From Leishmania infantum JPCM5 (lineage: Eukaryota > Euglenozoa > Kinetoplastea > Trypanosomatida > Trypanosomatidae), in contig NC_009419.2 of the NCBI RefSeq assembly GCF_000002875.2, positions 1,098,954 through 1,162,953 on the forward strand: a stretch of 64,000 bases of DNA, given 5' to 3'. Under the pieces are notes generated by a model, which was not told the origin of the DNA, searched no databases, and saw only the letters and a list, made by a program, of their open reading frames with translations. Of this stretch, positions 9,623 to 20,845 are shown in pieces. The translations under genes were made by a program, and so were the position numbers. How positions within the stretch are numbered: the first letter of the stretch is position 1; every line of letters starts with the position of its first letter.

Positions 9623-12385
9623 CAAGCGCTGTTCTCGCGGCTCCCCAGTGAGAATTGGGGTGATGTCACAACGAAGGCACTGCACTGCGCACGCTCACCT
9701 CCGCGCTAAGAGTGACGGGCCACGCCGAAAAGGAGGCCGCCATCAACAAAGACGGTGCTGATGCTCATGAGACGTCCCAGTCACCATGGGCGGTGCTCCG
9801 GGTCCGTGTCGCGCGTCATGTACCCGCAGCACCACTGCATGATTTTGTAGGTTCGACCCGCGGCACCCCCAAAGGGCGCGAGTGCGAGCAACACGGCGCA
9901 CGGAGTCGCGGTGATGTGCGTCCCTCTCAGCACACGAAGAACATTCAAGGGGAACAGAAAAGGGTGAGAGCTTTCGAAAGGCAAAGGAGAGTGTGCAAGA
10001 TTAGAGGAGAAAGGTCTCGGTCGATTCGCAGAGCAGATAAAATATGCAAATGAAGAGCTGCACTCCGAATAGGCCACCCTACGCACCGAAAGTCACGGTC
10101 GCCACTAACCAGCGGCCTACCTGTGTGTCTGTGTGCTTTTTTGTGTGTCGGTGTTGTAAAGGCAATGCGCTTGACTGGCTTACCTGGTGACGTGGGAATC
10201 CATTGAGACGTCCTTTCACTAGCGTGCAGTGCCCCAGTTGGAGCTGAGGGACAAAATGCAGAAAAAGGGGAGCGATTTGATGGGGGTGGGACCGGAAAAA
10301 ACAAAAGCGCCAGTACGACAGCTGCTTAATATACACGGCCTGTAGAGAGCGGGCGGGAGAGCGGGGGAGGGGGTCTAGCTGCGGCACTGAAGTAGATGAT
10401 TCGCTCTTACCCTTTTTTTGTATTTTCGACCGTGTGCATGCGTACACATGCGTGAAGATGCGGAGCTCGTGAGGTTGCTTAAGGTGATCGAATGTGTGGT
10501 GGTTGCGCACTTGCAGTGCTCCGTCAGCATCCACGCGCGGGCGTGTGCAAGCCACCAACCATGAAGGTGACGGTGGTGGTAGATATATAGCTGTACTGCA
10601 AAACACAGAGTGCCGCGTTGGAGCTGCGAGAGTCGAGAGTGAAAGGGTCGAAAGAGGTGACAAAATGCGTCTACTTGTAAGTTGAGATTACTGTGCATAC
10701 TCGCCGTAGCTCCTCTGTTGTTGTTGTCCGTGCTGCACCTCGAGCGCTGAATAGCACGACAGTATCCATGTCTGATGCACCAAAAAAAAAAAAACATGCG
10801 CTGGGACTCACCTATTTAGAGGCAACTCCACTATGTGCAATCCTTACATGTTTTGGTTACCGTGCCGGGGGGAGTGTTCGTCACGCAATAAAGAGAAGGA
10901 ATGAAGCGATGACAGCGTCAAGCACCACGGCGCACGCACATATTCAACCGAACTGGCGCCATCTTACCCACCAAGATGCACCCCACTAGGAGACACGTAA
11001 CACGCATGAGAAGACGAAATCGACTTCAGGTGAAACAGATGGAAGAATCCGCGCTATCGAGAAAGCTGAAGGCCATGTCAATAACGGATGGGAAAAAAGG
11101 CTGTGTGTGTGGGAGGGGGGGGCATTGCTTGAGGTGCTGCGGCGCAGACGAAAAAAGAGAGAGCGAAACGAGTCATGGACGAAACGATATCCGACAAAAG
11201 AGAGTCAAAGAAAAACGAGCCGAAGGGCTTTTGAGTGGGAAAGCGCGCAAAACTCCCGTCTATCTTGGCGGTGGAGTCTCAGCAAAGAATAGACACCAAG
11301 GGACGAGTGGGGACATGGAGAGCCAACCACTATGCACACAGCCCACAGAGCGGAGCTACGAAAGTGAAGGCACCTCACGCAAACTCGAACGTGTCCACGC
11401 ACTCACGGCACGCTTCTCTTACCCACCTATCTTCGCTTCAACCAAGCCGCATACTTTTCATGTCGAAGAGATGCTCGAAAACAAGGAAAAGGGGAGCGGA
11501 CGGGCGGGGCGGGAAGCATCTGACACGTCATGGCCGTAAACTCGTTCATTTGTTTTGTGGAACCATTATCACTGGCTGAAGAAAAAAAATCGGAACAACA
11601 AAGAGAAAAATAAAAGAACGACAAAAAAAACAAAAAGCGGAAGCGCGGCGATATGCAGCGGAGATGGAGAGCCGGTGAGCTAGACGAGCAAGGAAACGAC
11701 CTTGAGCATCAAACATACATGATAAAGCATAGAAACTAATAATGAAAACGTTTTCTGTTCCTGTCTTTTATTTCTCTGCGTTTACTGGCGAAAGGAGAAG
11801 GAGGGAATGAGTTCTCTGTTGAAACGACGTTTTTCTTTGTTTGCGGTTGCAGAGCAAGGACGTGAAATGGGTGCTCTGCGCTACATCACGCGTCAGGCAC
11901 AGCAGCGCCGTCGAGTTGATATGAATACGAGAACAAGACACAAGGGATCAAGTCGCAACTGCACTCCCCGAAAAAAAAGGAGAAAAAAGTAGTCGTCCGC
12001 TAACTAGCACACGTGAAGAGCCCCTCGTCTCCAGATTATTGCACACCCCCAAGCAGGTGCGGAACCACGAGGTACCTACAAAAGTGCTCGAGGGAGGGAG
12101 GGAGAACGCTGTGGCCCGCTTTTCACGGCGACGGCGATAGAGGAGATCAAAACAAAAAAAAGGAAGAGCCCTCGAGGCGAGGAGGGGAGAGGGGAAGACT
12201 CGGTAAAAAGAGAAAAAACGAAAACACAATGAAGATATATATTGAAATAGGCAAACCAGCCAGCCAACCAAAAAAAAAAGAGCCCACAGACGGAGAACGC
12301 GAACGGACGTTTTTCACAATTGAACCACATCAAGGAGGAAAAGAGAACATGGAAGGGAGCAAAGCAAGCGACAGCGACAACGAGG

Positions 12386-12412
12386 ACCACCACCACCACC
12401 ACCATCACCACC
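12386..12412. repeat. Trinucleotide (CAC)n microsatellite
   Basis: About nine CAC/CAT units in a row in the 3' flank of the galactokinase gene. It lies outside any supported coding sequence. Confidence 0.8.
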
Positions 12413-12697
12413 TACGCGTGTGGGAGAGTGCAAAGAGCGGAAGTGCAGTATCCGTTTTCTTTTTTTTTGTCGCGCTCGCCAGACACGCCGCGTGTGCACA
12501 GGCGACTTCATCCTCTCTCGAGCCTCCCGCCTCTCTTGTTCGCTGCCATCGGTGCTAGGCGATGCGCGAGAAGACGGAAAAGTTATGACATGTAAGACGT
12601 AGATCACCGAATCTTTTTTTAACGGCAGCGAGACACGCGCAGATGCACAGAGGAGCATCAGGTGACAGGGGGGATCACAGTCATAGGATACAGTGCT

Positions 12698-14128
12698 TCA
12701 GAGCTTGCTGCCAGCACCACTCATCTTCTTTCCCTCCAAGGAAACGACAAAACCGCCGCTGCCGGCGCGCTTCACCTTGTAGCAGGAGTTCTCCATGTTG
12801 AAGCGGGCCTTGAAATGTTTGCGAACGTGCGCCAAGACACGGTCCTCAGCGCTGCGGCGAAGCAACATAATGATGCAGCCGCCAAAGCCACCACCCATCA
12901 TACGACCACCGGCGACATCCTTGTCCTCGTTGATGAGCTCCTGGATGTAGTCGAGCTCGGGGGTGGTGATCTTCATGAGTTCGCGCATACCGACGTGGCC
13001 GGCGTTCAAAATTTCGCCGGCTTTTTTGACGCGCTCTTCGCGTGACAGCGGCAACGTCGGGTCGTTCAACTTGCGGAATTCCAACGTGCGCAGCTGCTCC
13101 ATGATCTGGTAGGTGCCGCGCTCGAACTCTCCGGGTGTCATGAGAGACTTGAACTCCGCCATGAACTTTTGCACATCACCGTCGAAGCCGTACTGCTCTG
13201 GGTTGCGCACCATCAGGGAGAAGGAGTACGGCCTGCCACGGTAGCGGTGCTCACCGATCTTCTTCTGCGAGCTCTCCTGATCGATGCGAACCGAGTTATA
13301 CATCTGAGCCGTGCCACCAAGCAGGTCGTGCTTGATCATCGAGTCGATCAGCATCCACGAGTACTCGCCGTGGCCCAGGAGAGGTGTCATGTCGATAGGC
13401 TCGAAGGTGAGGTGCTTGCAATCCAGGAACATGAACTTGTCCACCTCCGCGAAGGCAGAGATGAACTGATCCATGATGCCGACATTCACGCCGCAGTATT
13501 CCGTCTCGATAAGGCGCGCTTCCTTGGCCAGCTCCATCAGCTCTTCCTTAGGCATCGCCGGTACAATAGAGTAGCGGCGGCCGCTCGAGGTGGGGCAATC
13601 CTTGTAACTCCTCGTGACAACAGAGTTGATAGCGTGAATGAGCGCGACGCCGAAGGCAGCCGACGCGCTCATGCCGGCTCCCATGGGAAGGGTGGCGTGC
13701 ACTACCATGCACACCCCACTCAGGGACGCGTCATCAATGGCAACGCCGAGGCGGTTGAGTCGCAGCGTCATGGCGCCGCGCACAAAAGTTGTCCACGCCT
13801 TATTGTGCACGCATCCGCCAAGGTGGTCCATGTCGAAGTGCTCCTTCGTGTACGTCGCATAAAAGCGAACCTTCGGCTTCGCCTCCTTCTGGAAGTGCTT
13901 CACGCGCCCAACAAGGATGTGTGTGCCCTCCAACACCGCCGCCGGGCAAGTCCACCCCTCCATATAGTCAACGTGCTCACCAATCAGGTTTACTCGGCCA
14001 GGAGAGAAGGTGAAGACTAGCCACTCTACATCCGCGTCATTCTCGACTTTGAACTCCTCGCAGAAGATGGTCGTCAAGGTCGCAAGCGTGCTGTCGAGCC
14101 GCTCGTCCGGGTAGCTCTCCGCGGGCAT
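12698..14128 (-). CDS. Galactokinase-family sugar kinase, glycosomal (C-terminal SKL)
   Basis: A GHMP-superfamily kinase of 476 residues, expected to phosphorylate galactose at C1 with ATP to feed UDP-galactose synthesis. All three GHMP motifs are present: the galactokinase signature GRVNLIGEHVDY (44-55), the Gly/Ser-rich ATP loop LPMGAGMSASAAFG (147-160) and the C-terminal GGRMMGGGFGG (407-417). The catalytic Asp is D220 in GIMDQF. The last three residues are SKL, a canonical PTS1 peroxisome/glycosome import signal, placing the enzyme in the glycosome with other sugar-activating enzymes of kinetoplastids. The ATG is at 14126-14128. The protein is longer than human GALK1 (392 residues), with inserts around 100-130 and 280-310. 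A related GHMP kinase such as an arabinokinase or N-acetylgalactosamine kinase is less likely given motif 1, but substrate is not proven. Confidence 0.95.
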   Translation of the reverse strand: MPAESYPDERLDSTLATLTTIFCEEFKVENDADVEWLVFTFSPGRVNLIGEHVDYMEGWTCPAAVLEGTHILVGRVKHFQKEAKPKVRFYATYTKEHFDMDHLGGCVHNKAWTTFVRGAMTLRLNRLGVAIDDASLSGVCMVVHATLPMGAGMSASAAFGVALIHAINSVVTRSYKDCPTSSGRRYSIVPAMPKEELMELAKEARLIETEYCGVNVGIMDQFISAFAEVDKFMFLDCKHLTFEPIDMTPLLGHGEYSWMLIDSMIKHDLLGGTAQMYNSVRIDQESSQKKIGEHRYRGRPYSFSLMVRNPEQYGFDGDVQKFMAEFKSLMTPGEFERGTYQIMEQLRTLEFRKLNDPTLPLSREERVKKAGEILNAGHVGMRELMKITTPELDYIQELINEDKDVAGGRMMGGGFGGCIIMLLRRSAEDRVLAHVRKHFKARFNMENSCYKVKRAGSGGFVVSLEGKKMSGAGSKL

Positions 14129-15216
14129 GGCTGCGTGAGATCAGGAGAGGAAGTTACAGGGTAATAGAGTTGGTGTGCGAAACTTAGTGGGCTGATGAGC
14201 GCAGCGGTAACGCGAAACAGCAAACCCAACGAGAAAAAAAAGAGGCAAAGAGCGAAATCAATGCGAGCGAAATGCGCGTTTTTGAGTCCCGAGCACACGA
14301 AGAAGAAAAAGAGAGAGAGAAAAGGGAAGGGGACGGACGATGATGACTGTGCCGTCGAAGTGCTAATGGAATACCTTGTGTTTGCGTAGGTGTGTGTGTG
14401 TCTGTGCTTGTTTAGTGGTACGGAGAGCTGGAGGAGCAGTGTGACAGGGCGAACAACAAAGAACGGACACACACAGAAAAAGAAACGAAAAAGCTTGCCG
14501 AGCAGTATGGGGAGGATGGGCAGAGATAAAGCACGTTCATAGGGTGACAGAGTCCGACATCTCAGGGCGGCGCATGTGGTGAGAGTAGAGAGACTCCCCC
14601 CTCCTTCCCCCTTGCTTTCCACCCTGTGTGTCCGCGTGTGCGTGTCCTCTTTCACTAGCAGGTTGCTTCGCATCCCTGCAAGTGTCTCAGGAAGTGAGGT
14701 CATACAACAACTCATGCAGCCAACAATTTTCACCTGCATCATGCTTCAGGGATGCAAAGAGCCGTCGAAGGGTCGTCTATGCGACTCCGAAGATCACAAT
14801 TCGCAATACTCGCCTCTACACAAAAAGGGGGCCGTTTCAGAACCCTTCCCTGACGGTCCTTGCACACGGCACCGCCCATTCAGAGCACGGAAACGATGTT
14901 ACGCGCGCACAGCAGCAGCTGCATCTGACCCGTACGTGGTTCTGGCTTCAGCGGTGTGTGTTGTAGCCACATAGCAGCCCACACCTTTCCCCGCAGTGGA
15001 GGGAAAGAGATGTAAAGTACAAAACAAAACAGACCGCCACCCGGTCGGCGAATGCGCGGCGGCCGCAGTCGTTCTCGTTCTATGCTGACAGTCTATGGTG
15101 TGTGCGTGGATTCATGCGTGATCCTCTTGTTCGCGGGATGCGCCTCTAGGCGCTGTAGGGATGACAAACTCTTCTGCAAACTGCAGCCCAGAAAGAATTG
15201 CCTGCTCAGCGGCATG
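14129..15216. other. Spacer between galactokinase and coiled-coil genes
   Basis: About 1.1 kb with no supported gene. The left part is the 5' flank of the galactokinase gene, with purine-rich stretches on the plus strand. The rest is presumed 3' UTR of the coiled-coil protein gene. Confidence 0.6.
14192..14193 (-). promoter_or_regulatory. Predicted trans-splice acceptor of the galactokinase gene
   Basis: On the minus strand a pyrimidine tract (complement of the purine/A-rich stretch at about 14230-14254) precedes the first AG, the complement of CT at 14192-14193, about 64 nt upstream of the ATG. A weaker CT-rich tract lies further upstream at about 14298-14330. Confidence 0.35.
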
Positions 15217-16992
15217 CTATGATGACGGCATCGCAGTGGCTGGAGCAGCAGCCGTGGAGCCCGCGCCGAGGTCCACCTTGACTCGGCGGAGTCCTTCCTT
15301 CAACGCATCTATCAGCTGAGCGGCTCGCATTAGCTCGTTTGACTTGGTCTCATTCTCCTGCCTGCACTCCTGCAGCAGCTGCTGGGAATGATAGAGTTGC
15401 GTCGCGAGCTGAACCGCTTGCGCACGAGGCAGCATACCGTAGGGGAAGGAGAATCCGGCCAGATCGCTGCCCGCAGCCCCCGACACAAGCGCACAGCCTT
15501 TGGCATCGTTGACAGAGGCAGCATCCATCACCTCGAGTCGCTGACGCAGTCGCCGCACCTCGTCATTGGCGTCCGCTAGCTGTCGTTGCAAGGATAGGTT
15601 CCACTCGCGCACCTGCGCTGCCATGTCTTCGAGGTGTGCTGCGCGCTGGACGTGAAGCCGTTCTTCGTCGCTGCGCACCGCGGCCAGCTGACGAGCCTCG
15701 TGTGTGTGCTGAAGGACCTCTTGCGAGAGTTGGGCTATGCGCACGTCACGCTCCTGCAGCGCTTGTGTGTAGACTGCCCGCACCTCTTCTTCTCGTTTGT
15801 GCAGCGCGCCCTCCATTCGCGTAACGGCATCTTCGTTGTCTTTCAGGAACTTCTCGATTCGAGCACTCTGCTCTCGATGCTGCTGTCCTAACCGCTTCTT
15901 GAGCTGCTCATTCTGTGAAAGGAGTTCCTCAAGCTGCTTCGAGTGCCTCGTTCGCTCCTCGGAGAGCTTTCGTTGTAGTGCGTGCACCTGCTGCTGTAGC
16001 TCTTCCAGTGCGCCATGCTGCTCTGGAGTAGAGAGAGCGGCAGCGGCGGCTGTCTGCTTTTCTCTGGTGTTTGGGCGCGACACCTCGTCCAGCAGTCGTG
16101 AGAGAAGGTGACGGTGTTGCTCTGCCTCCACGCGGCGCTTGCGCTCCTGCTGCAGCTGGCGCTGAAGCTCGTGCATTGCACCCTTGGCGTCGGTTGCAGA
16201 GCAGCACGCATCCAACCTCCAGCGAGAGGCCAAGTCGAGCAAGCCGTTCACCTCCTGTTGTGGTTCGGTGCGATTGCTAATGGCTGCAGGACCAGCCGGG
16301 TCCTCAACTTGGTTGGCGCAGCCGATGCCTGCGGTGCCTCCGTTCAACATCGGCTGATGAGGAGCCGGAAGGCCATGATTTGCGTCACCATTAATGGATG
16401 CGGGCTGCGCGTGTATAGGGGTGCAACATCCGTGCTGATGATGAGGGCTTCGGGCTCCGCTCGCGTTAGGCGAGCAGTGTGGCTGCTGCTGCTCGGCGTC
16501 CAGAATCCTCCGCAGTGCGAGCCGCGCAGTCGCCTCGTTTGAGAAGAGGGCCACCGTGCCAGAGGGGCAAGTGGAGGAAGAGGAGGAGCCGGAACTGCCG
16601 GGTCCGGGCGCACAAGCCACCGAAAGCGGCCTCGCAGCGGTAGCGTGGCCATTACCATTGTTGCTGCCACCTTCGTCTTGGGGTGCAAAGGTGTCCAGGC
16701 ACACCAGCGGGCTATTCCGTACGGCGTCCATGAACTGCACATATGGTGTCGTGCCAAAAATTTGCTCATACAGCGAGTGCCACCGATGAAGGAAGGTGCG
16801 ATTATCCAAGCTGCAAAGGGCACGACAGAGCACGCCGTAGGCCTCTCGATACGAAAAACTCGAAGACGTGGCAGTGACCACGTAGTAGTGCTTTAGTGCA
16901 TCGTGCTGCGGCTCATCGGGATGCACGTCATCGATGATAAAGTAGTAGATACACCCACGAGACTCCGTGGTGACAAGTTTGCCCAGCTCCAT
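15217..16992 (-). CDS. Coiled-coil protein of unknown function
   Basis: A 591-residue protein with a good ATG at 16990-16992. The first ~110 residues form a compact, mixed hydrophobic domain (MELGKLVTTESRG..., with aromatic-rich strands such as CIYYFIIDD and KHYYVV) that I cannot assign. Residues ~110-255 are low-complexity Gly/Ser/Asn/His/Pro-rich linker. Residues ~265-510 are strongly heptad-like, rich in Gln, Glu, Arg and Leu (repeats such as LQRQLQQERKRR and LEELQQQVHALQRKL), indicating a long coiled coil. The C-terminal ~60 residues return to helical sequence with an Ala/Pro tail. A globular head plus long coiled coil suggests a structural or scaffold role, possibly in the cytoskeleton or basal body, but this is inference from architecture only. 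No catalytic motif is visible. Confidence 0.85.
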   Translation of the reverse strand: MELGKLVTTESRGCIYYFIIDDVHPDEPQHDALKHYYVVTATSSSFSYREAYGVLCRALCSLDNRTFLHRWHSLYEQIFGTTPYVQFMDAVRNSPLVCLDTFAPQDEGGSNNGNGHATAARPLSVACAPGPGSSGSSSSSTCPSGTVALFSNEATARLALRRILDAEQQQPHCSPNASGARSPHHQHGCCTPIHAQPASINGDANHGLPAPHQPMLNGGTAGIGCANQVEDPAGPAAISNRTEPQQEVNGLLDLASRWRLDACCSATDAKGAMHELQRQLQQERKRRVEAEQHRHLLSRLLDEVSRPNTREKQTAAAAALSTPEQHGALEELQQQVHALQRKLSEERTRHSKQLEELLSQNEQLKKRLGQQHREQSARIEKFLKDNEDAVTRMEGALHKREEEVRAVYTQALQERDVRIAQLSQEVLQHTHEARQLAAVRSDEERLHVQRAAHLEDMAAQVREWNLSLQRQLADANDEVRRLRQRLEVMDAASVNDAKGCALVSGAAGSDLAGFSFPYGMLPRAQAVQLATQLYHSQQLLQECRQENETKSNELMRAAQLIDALKEGLRRVKVDLGAGSTAAAPATAMPSS

Positions 16993-17792
16993 GGGCTACG
17001 CAGCTGCTGCCCCAACACACGACGCCACGGCACGCAGCACCAGCAAAATCAGCTGCAGGAGAGCGATGCAGATTTTAAAACAGTTCTCACTGAAAGGCTC
17101 GATCACCCTCCTTGCTGTGGCGCTTCGTTTGCATGTCCGGGCTGCGCAGTACACCACAAAGCTTGAGCTCAGCGATGAGGTTGGCACACGCACACACACA
17201 CACACACAGTCAGAGAGAGAGAGATCGATGGAGCGGGGGAGGAGAACCCCAGGTGTGTTCGCTGGAGAGAAGAGGATAGAGAAATAGAGGTGAGAAGGGG
17301 GAGTGCACTCGAGTTTTTCTTTTGCAGTAGTGGTGCGTATGGGCCGTCCGCACTTCGCAGGAGCGAACGCCGAGTCGGTACGCTCCTCCAACATCAGAAG
17401 GGAGAACAAGAGCTGCCTCACGTTCAACCACCCCACAGCCTCGCAGGTGCGTATTCTCGCACGGCATCACCGCTGCATTTCGACGAACAACGCTACCACT
17501 GAAGAAATGGTGCAAGGACGGGGCTGCGACAGCGATGTAAATTTTGGGTTGTTTTTCTAATCAGCGAACGCTGTACCGTTAGCTGTGACCAGCGCAAGCG
17601 AGCACCACCACGGCCAACAAAGAGACAGGTCACGACACCACACCAGACCCAGTGAACGCCGCCCTGTTTCTCTGCCTCTGCTTCCATTCCCCTCACCCCG
17701 GCGGCACAGTAACAGAGGGTAATGAAATCAGGAGAGGCAGAGAGAATGTGAGGCAAAAACTGGAAAGACCTTCCAAAGCCGGAAGGGTAATG
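16993..17792. other. Spacer between coiled-coil and EngB-like GTPase genes
   Basis: About 0.8 kb with no gene. It contains a (CA)n tract at about 17184-17208 followed by a GA-rich tract; on the minus strand this gives a CT-rich tract suitable for trans-splicing of the coiled-coil mRNA, though the exact acceptor is unclear. Confidence 0.6.
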
Positions 17793-19736
17793 CTACGAAC
17801 TGAGCGTCGGTGAGCTGGGTGCGTGCAACGGAAATGCAGAAGGCGCTAGCTTCGCGTCCGGGGGACGCAGCATCGCTATCGGGGCTCCGTATCGCTTCGT
17901 CTCCAGTGCCTGCAGTTCGTTCGTCAGCTCTGGCTTCTGAGGAGCGGGGTTGCCAGAGAGAGGATTCAAGGACCCGGCAGTGGCGTAGTTGGCGAGCCGA
18001 ACGCCAAGCTGGCGACCGCCATTGCGCTCGTAGTAAGCCTCGCGACTTCCGAGGAAAGCCCACGGGGTTGGTTGCATGGCTGTGTCAACAATGTCCGGAA
18101 AGTACGGAATCGTGTAAGCCTTTACAAGAAAGGCGAGCGGCTTGTCTGCCTCGTACCTGCCCTTCTGCGAAGACTTGCGAGCGCCGACGTTGGGTCGGCG
18201 GAAGTACATATCGGCGCGTGAGGCAACGAATTGGGCCTGGAACAGATAAGGGTTTTCTGGCGCCTCTGGACAACGCATGATGTTCGCCTTGGGGTGCTTT
18301 GTAGGGACGACGTGGCACGGCCACCGCAGTGGATTGCGCCAGGGGCTAGTCGCATCCACATACTGGAGAAGTGGACGATTGCGGAGCGTCCTCACAGCCC
18401 GCTTGTACGCCATCTGTGTCACGAGATCCTTAAACACGACAGGGATATGTGTCGAGGATGATGACGCGTCCCGCGAAGCATCGACAGGAAGAGGTACTTC
18501 CTCTGGTGGAAGTGCGAGTTCGGCAAGCAGCGGTTCCTCCGTGCTTGCACGGGCAGGTGCCGGCGCACCAGCAACGCTAGTGCCGTCGTCCGCCGCGGCA
18601 AACTCCGCCAACTCTGCCTCGCTGTACCGTAGCTCCTCTTCCGTCGCCTCGACCACTAAACTGGCATCCTCCGCCGCGCCATTCGCTGCGTCAGCGACGC
18701 TCACACCCACGGCGCCGTCACCGGCGCGCTCTCTCAGTTGAATCTCTTCATTCCACTCTCGTGCTTCATCATCGACCTGCGACGGTGCGATGGCGAGGGG
18801 GCGAATCGTGCTCAGCTCTTTTTGGGAAAACAACCGAGCCGACAGCCGCTGCGCTTCAGTCAGCGTGAGTCGCTCCGTCGGCAGCGTGTGCACCGAGTTC
18901 ATGACCATATCATACCGCAGCGTGTCGACGCCACCCATGTGGAAGGCGCTGGTGACCAGCACCGGATGGTGGATATCGTGGTAGATGAGCTCCTTGCGTA
19001 TGTCCTCCATGTGCACCGCCCGAAGGGCGCGGTCATTGATCTGATCTGCCTTGGTAAGGACAATGGTGAAGTTGGGCACCTCGCGTGCGAGAAACTGCAG
19101 CAGGTCGATGTCCTGAATGTAGAGTCCGTGTTTGTAGTGAGTGTCCATGCAGTAGTAAAGCATCTTCAAACTGGGCTGGCACCGAGCAAAGTTACGCAGG
19201 AGCACGGCGTGCTGCAGCACCGTCGACCACGGCACGGATGTACCGCCGCACCCCGGCAGATCAACAACGTTGAAAACGCCGCCCACATTGAAGAAGTTCA
19301 TGGCGTCTCGGCGAAGGTGCCGATTGGAGCGGCCCACCTCCCGCGCGGAGCGGAATAGTGAGCGCAGCAAGGACGTCTTGCCACACCTTTCTCGGCCAGC
19401 GAGGGCGACGAGGGGCGTGGCGGGGTTGCCGTCGGGAACGAAGCCGATGTTCATGGCACTCGCCACGTGACGGTGACCTTTGGAGAAGATCTGATCAGCT
19501 AGCTGCGCTATAATCAAATCACGGCTACTGGTGACCTCCTTCAAAGAACGTTGAACCTCGGCCTCCTTGCTTGCAATGTTGCGACGCCGCTGAAGGGTGC
19601 GTTCTCGCAGGCGATGCTTCCACTGCTGTCGCGTTGCCTCTGCCGGCTTGTGCATGTACCGACTGCCAGCGCTGTGTGTTGCGACCGAGTTGGTCAGCGC
19701 GGTGCTGCACAGGCCCAAAAGAGAACACGAATACAT
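17793..19736 (-). CDS. EngB/YihA-family GTPase, likely mitochondrial
   Basis: A TRAFAC-class GTPase of 647 residues resembling bacterial EngB (YihA), which assists large-subunit ribosome assembly. The frame opens further upstream only with a GTG codon and a His/Thr low-complexity stretch; the first ATG is at 19734-19736 and gives a Ser/Thr/Arg leader consistent with mitochondrial import. GTP-binding motifs, all in the expected order: G1 GRERCGKT (114-121), G3 DLPG (159-162), G4 TKAD (228-231) and G5 TSAF (262-265). Residues 35-95 are a basic helical extension. EngB proteins are about 200 residues, so this one carries about 350 extra residues after the G domain: an acidic Ala/Glu-rich segment (~355-440) followed by a more conserved-looking block (~450-620) with 'RNPLRWPCHVVPTKHPKAN'. 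A role in mitochondrial ribosome assembly is inferred from the family; the C-terminal extension is unexplained. Confidence 0.88.
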   Translation of the reverse strand: MYSCSLLGLCSTALTNSVATHSAGSRYMHKPAEATRQQWKHRLRERTLQRRRNIASKEAEVQRSLKEVTSSRDLIIAQLADQIFSKGHRHVASAMNIGFVPDGNPATPLVALAGRERCGKTSLLRSLFRSAREVGRSNRHLRRDAMNFFNVGGVFNVVDLPGCGGTSVPWSTVLQHAVLLRNFARCQPSLKMLYYCMDTHYKHGLYIQDIDLLQFLAREVPNFTIVLTKADQINDRALRAVHMEDIRKELIYHDIHHPVLVTSAFHMGGVDTLRYDMVMNSVHTLPTERLTLTEAQRLSARLFSQKELSTIRPLAIAPSQVDDEAREWNEEIQLRERAGDGAVGVSVADAANGAAEDASLVVEATEEELRYSEAELAEFAAADDGTSVAGAPAPARASTEEPLLAELALPPEEVPLPVDASRDASSSSTHIPVVFKDLVTQMAYKRAVRTLRNRPLLQYVDATSPWRNPLRWPCHVVPTKHPKANIMRCPEAPENPYLFQAQFVASRADMYFRRPNVGARKSSQKGRYEADKPLAFLVKAYTIPYFPDIVDTAMQPTPWAFLGSREAYYERNGGRQLGVRLANYATAGSLNPLSGNPAPQKPELTNELQALETKRYGAPIAMLRPPDAKLAPSAFPLHAPSSPTLSS

Positions 19737-20845
19737 GGCGTAGAGGTGTTGTGTAGTGGTGTGGTGTGGTGTAGTGTAGTTTGTGTGCGTGTGTGTGTGT
19801 GCTGGTGTGCTGGGCTTCACTCAGCCTCGTCCCTGTCACCGTTGCGAAGCGGGGCCTTGCTGGTATGTGAGACGGAAAAGGGCATGGAAAGAGGAGCGGA
19901 GACGAGGTAGTTGTTGTCGTTGGACCGCGCTTGTAAGGAGAGGAAAACGGGAGCGAACAGTGCGACGAGTCGCGGTGTGACAGGGCGTGATGGAGGCCTG
20001 GTGATGAGACGAGGCAAGATCAGCGGGAAGGGATCGGGAGGGCATATGTGTAACACCTCCTCCCCCCCCAACACGCGCATGGCCTACATTGTCTTTCAGC
20101 ACCGTCGCGATAGCTCGTACAGAAAGGAAGAGAGGGGGCAGTGACGATGTGCATCACCTCTCACTTAGCCACCGTAAGCAATGCTCTGTGCTCTTCTCGG
20201 TGTGCTGCCTTTCTGGCCAGCTGTTAGTAGCGAGTGAGCAATGCAGAAAGGCAGTCGTGCACATTCACGCTCCTTTGTGCTGCACACACACAGAAAAGAC
20301 AGACGTGGATCGCTGCATTTCGCCCAGCTTATGCTTGCATCCACGACGTGGTGCTTCCGGTGGCGCTGCAAGCCGTCCTTCTGGGTACAGGATTGACAGC
20401 ACCACAAAGCCCGTTCAAGTAGACACACACACACACACACGCATGGACGTACTCGACAGCCGGGCTTGCGCAGACGCACCCAAGATGAGAGAGAGACAAA
20501 GTCCACTCTGCAGCATTGAGCCTAGTAAACATCAAGTGGACATCTGTCGCCTCTGCATGCGCAGAGAACGGTGAAACAATATGGATGTACGGCGCCACAC
20601 ACAAAACAAAACATGCGCATCGATAGACCACGTCGGAGCGCAAGCCAGGAAGAACCGGCGAGCGCAACGCAGCAAACAGCTGTCATGCCCCGTCATCGAA
20701 AAGGAACGAAAATGAGAGCTTCCATATGTCTTTTTTACATCCTTTTTTTTTTCTTCCCTTGCCGTTAGCACGTAGGGCGTGCGCTACCACAACACGACTC
20801 GGCGCATGCCGCGCATCCCGTCGCATCGCTCCCGGTACCAGCAAC
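19737..20845. other. Spacer between EngB-like GTPase and DPY-30/IQ protein genes
   Basis: About 1.1 kb with no supported gene. It starts with a GT-rich stretch directly upstream of the GTPase ATG, and contains a (CA)n tract at about 20422-20440 and an A-rich stretch near 20735-20755. Presumed 5' flank and 3' UTR. Confidence 0.6.

Larger units (their letters stand above)
7369..12697. other. Long spacer between acyl-CoA dehydrogenase and galactokinase genes
   Basis: More than 5 kb without a convincing gene; much of it is presumably the 3' UTR of the galactokinase mRNA plus the 5' flank of the dehydrogenase. It contains a (CA)n tract at about 7814-7837, a (CAC)n tract at 12386-12412 and many A-runs. 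A minus-strand frame of 123 codons (ATG at 9622, stop at 9251) is the best of several short ORFs, but I recognise no domain in it. Confidence 0.55.

Noticed and set aside
13169..14020. 283-codon plus-strand frame
   Set aside because: Antisense shadow of the galactokinase gene.
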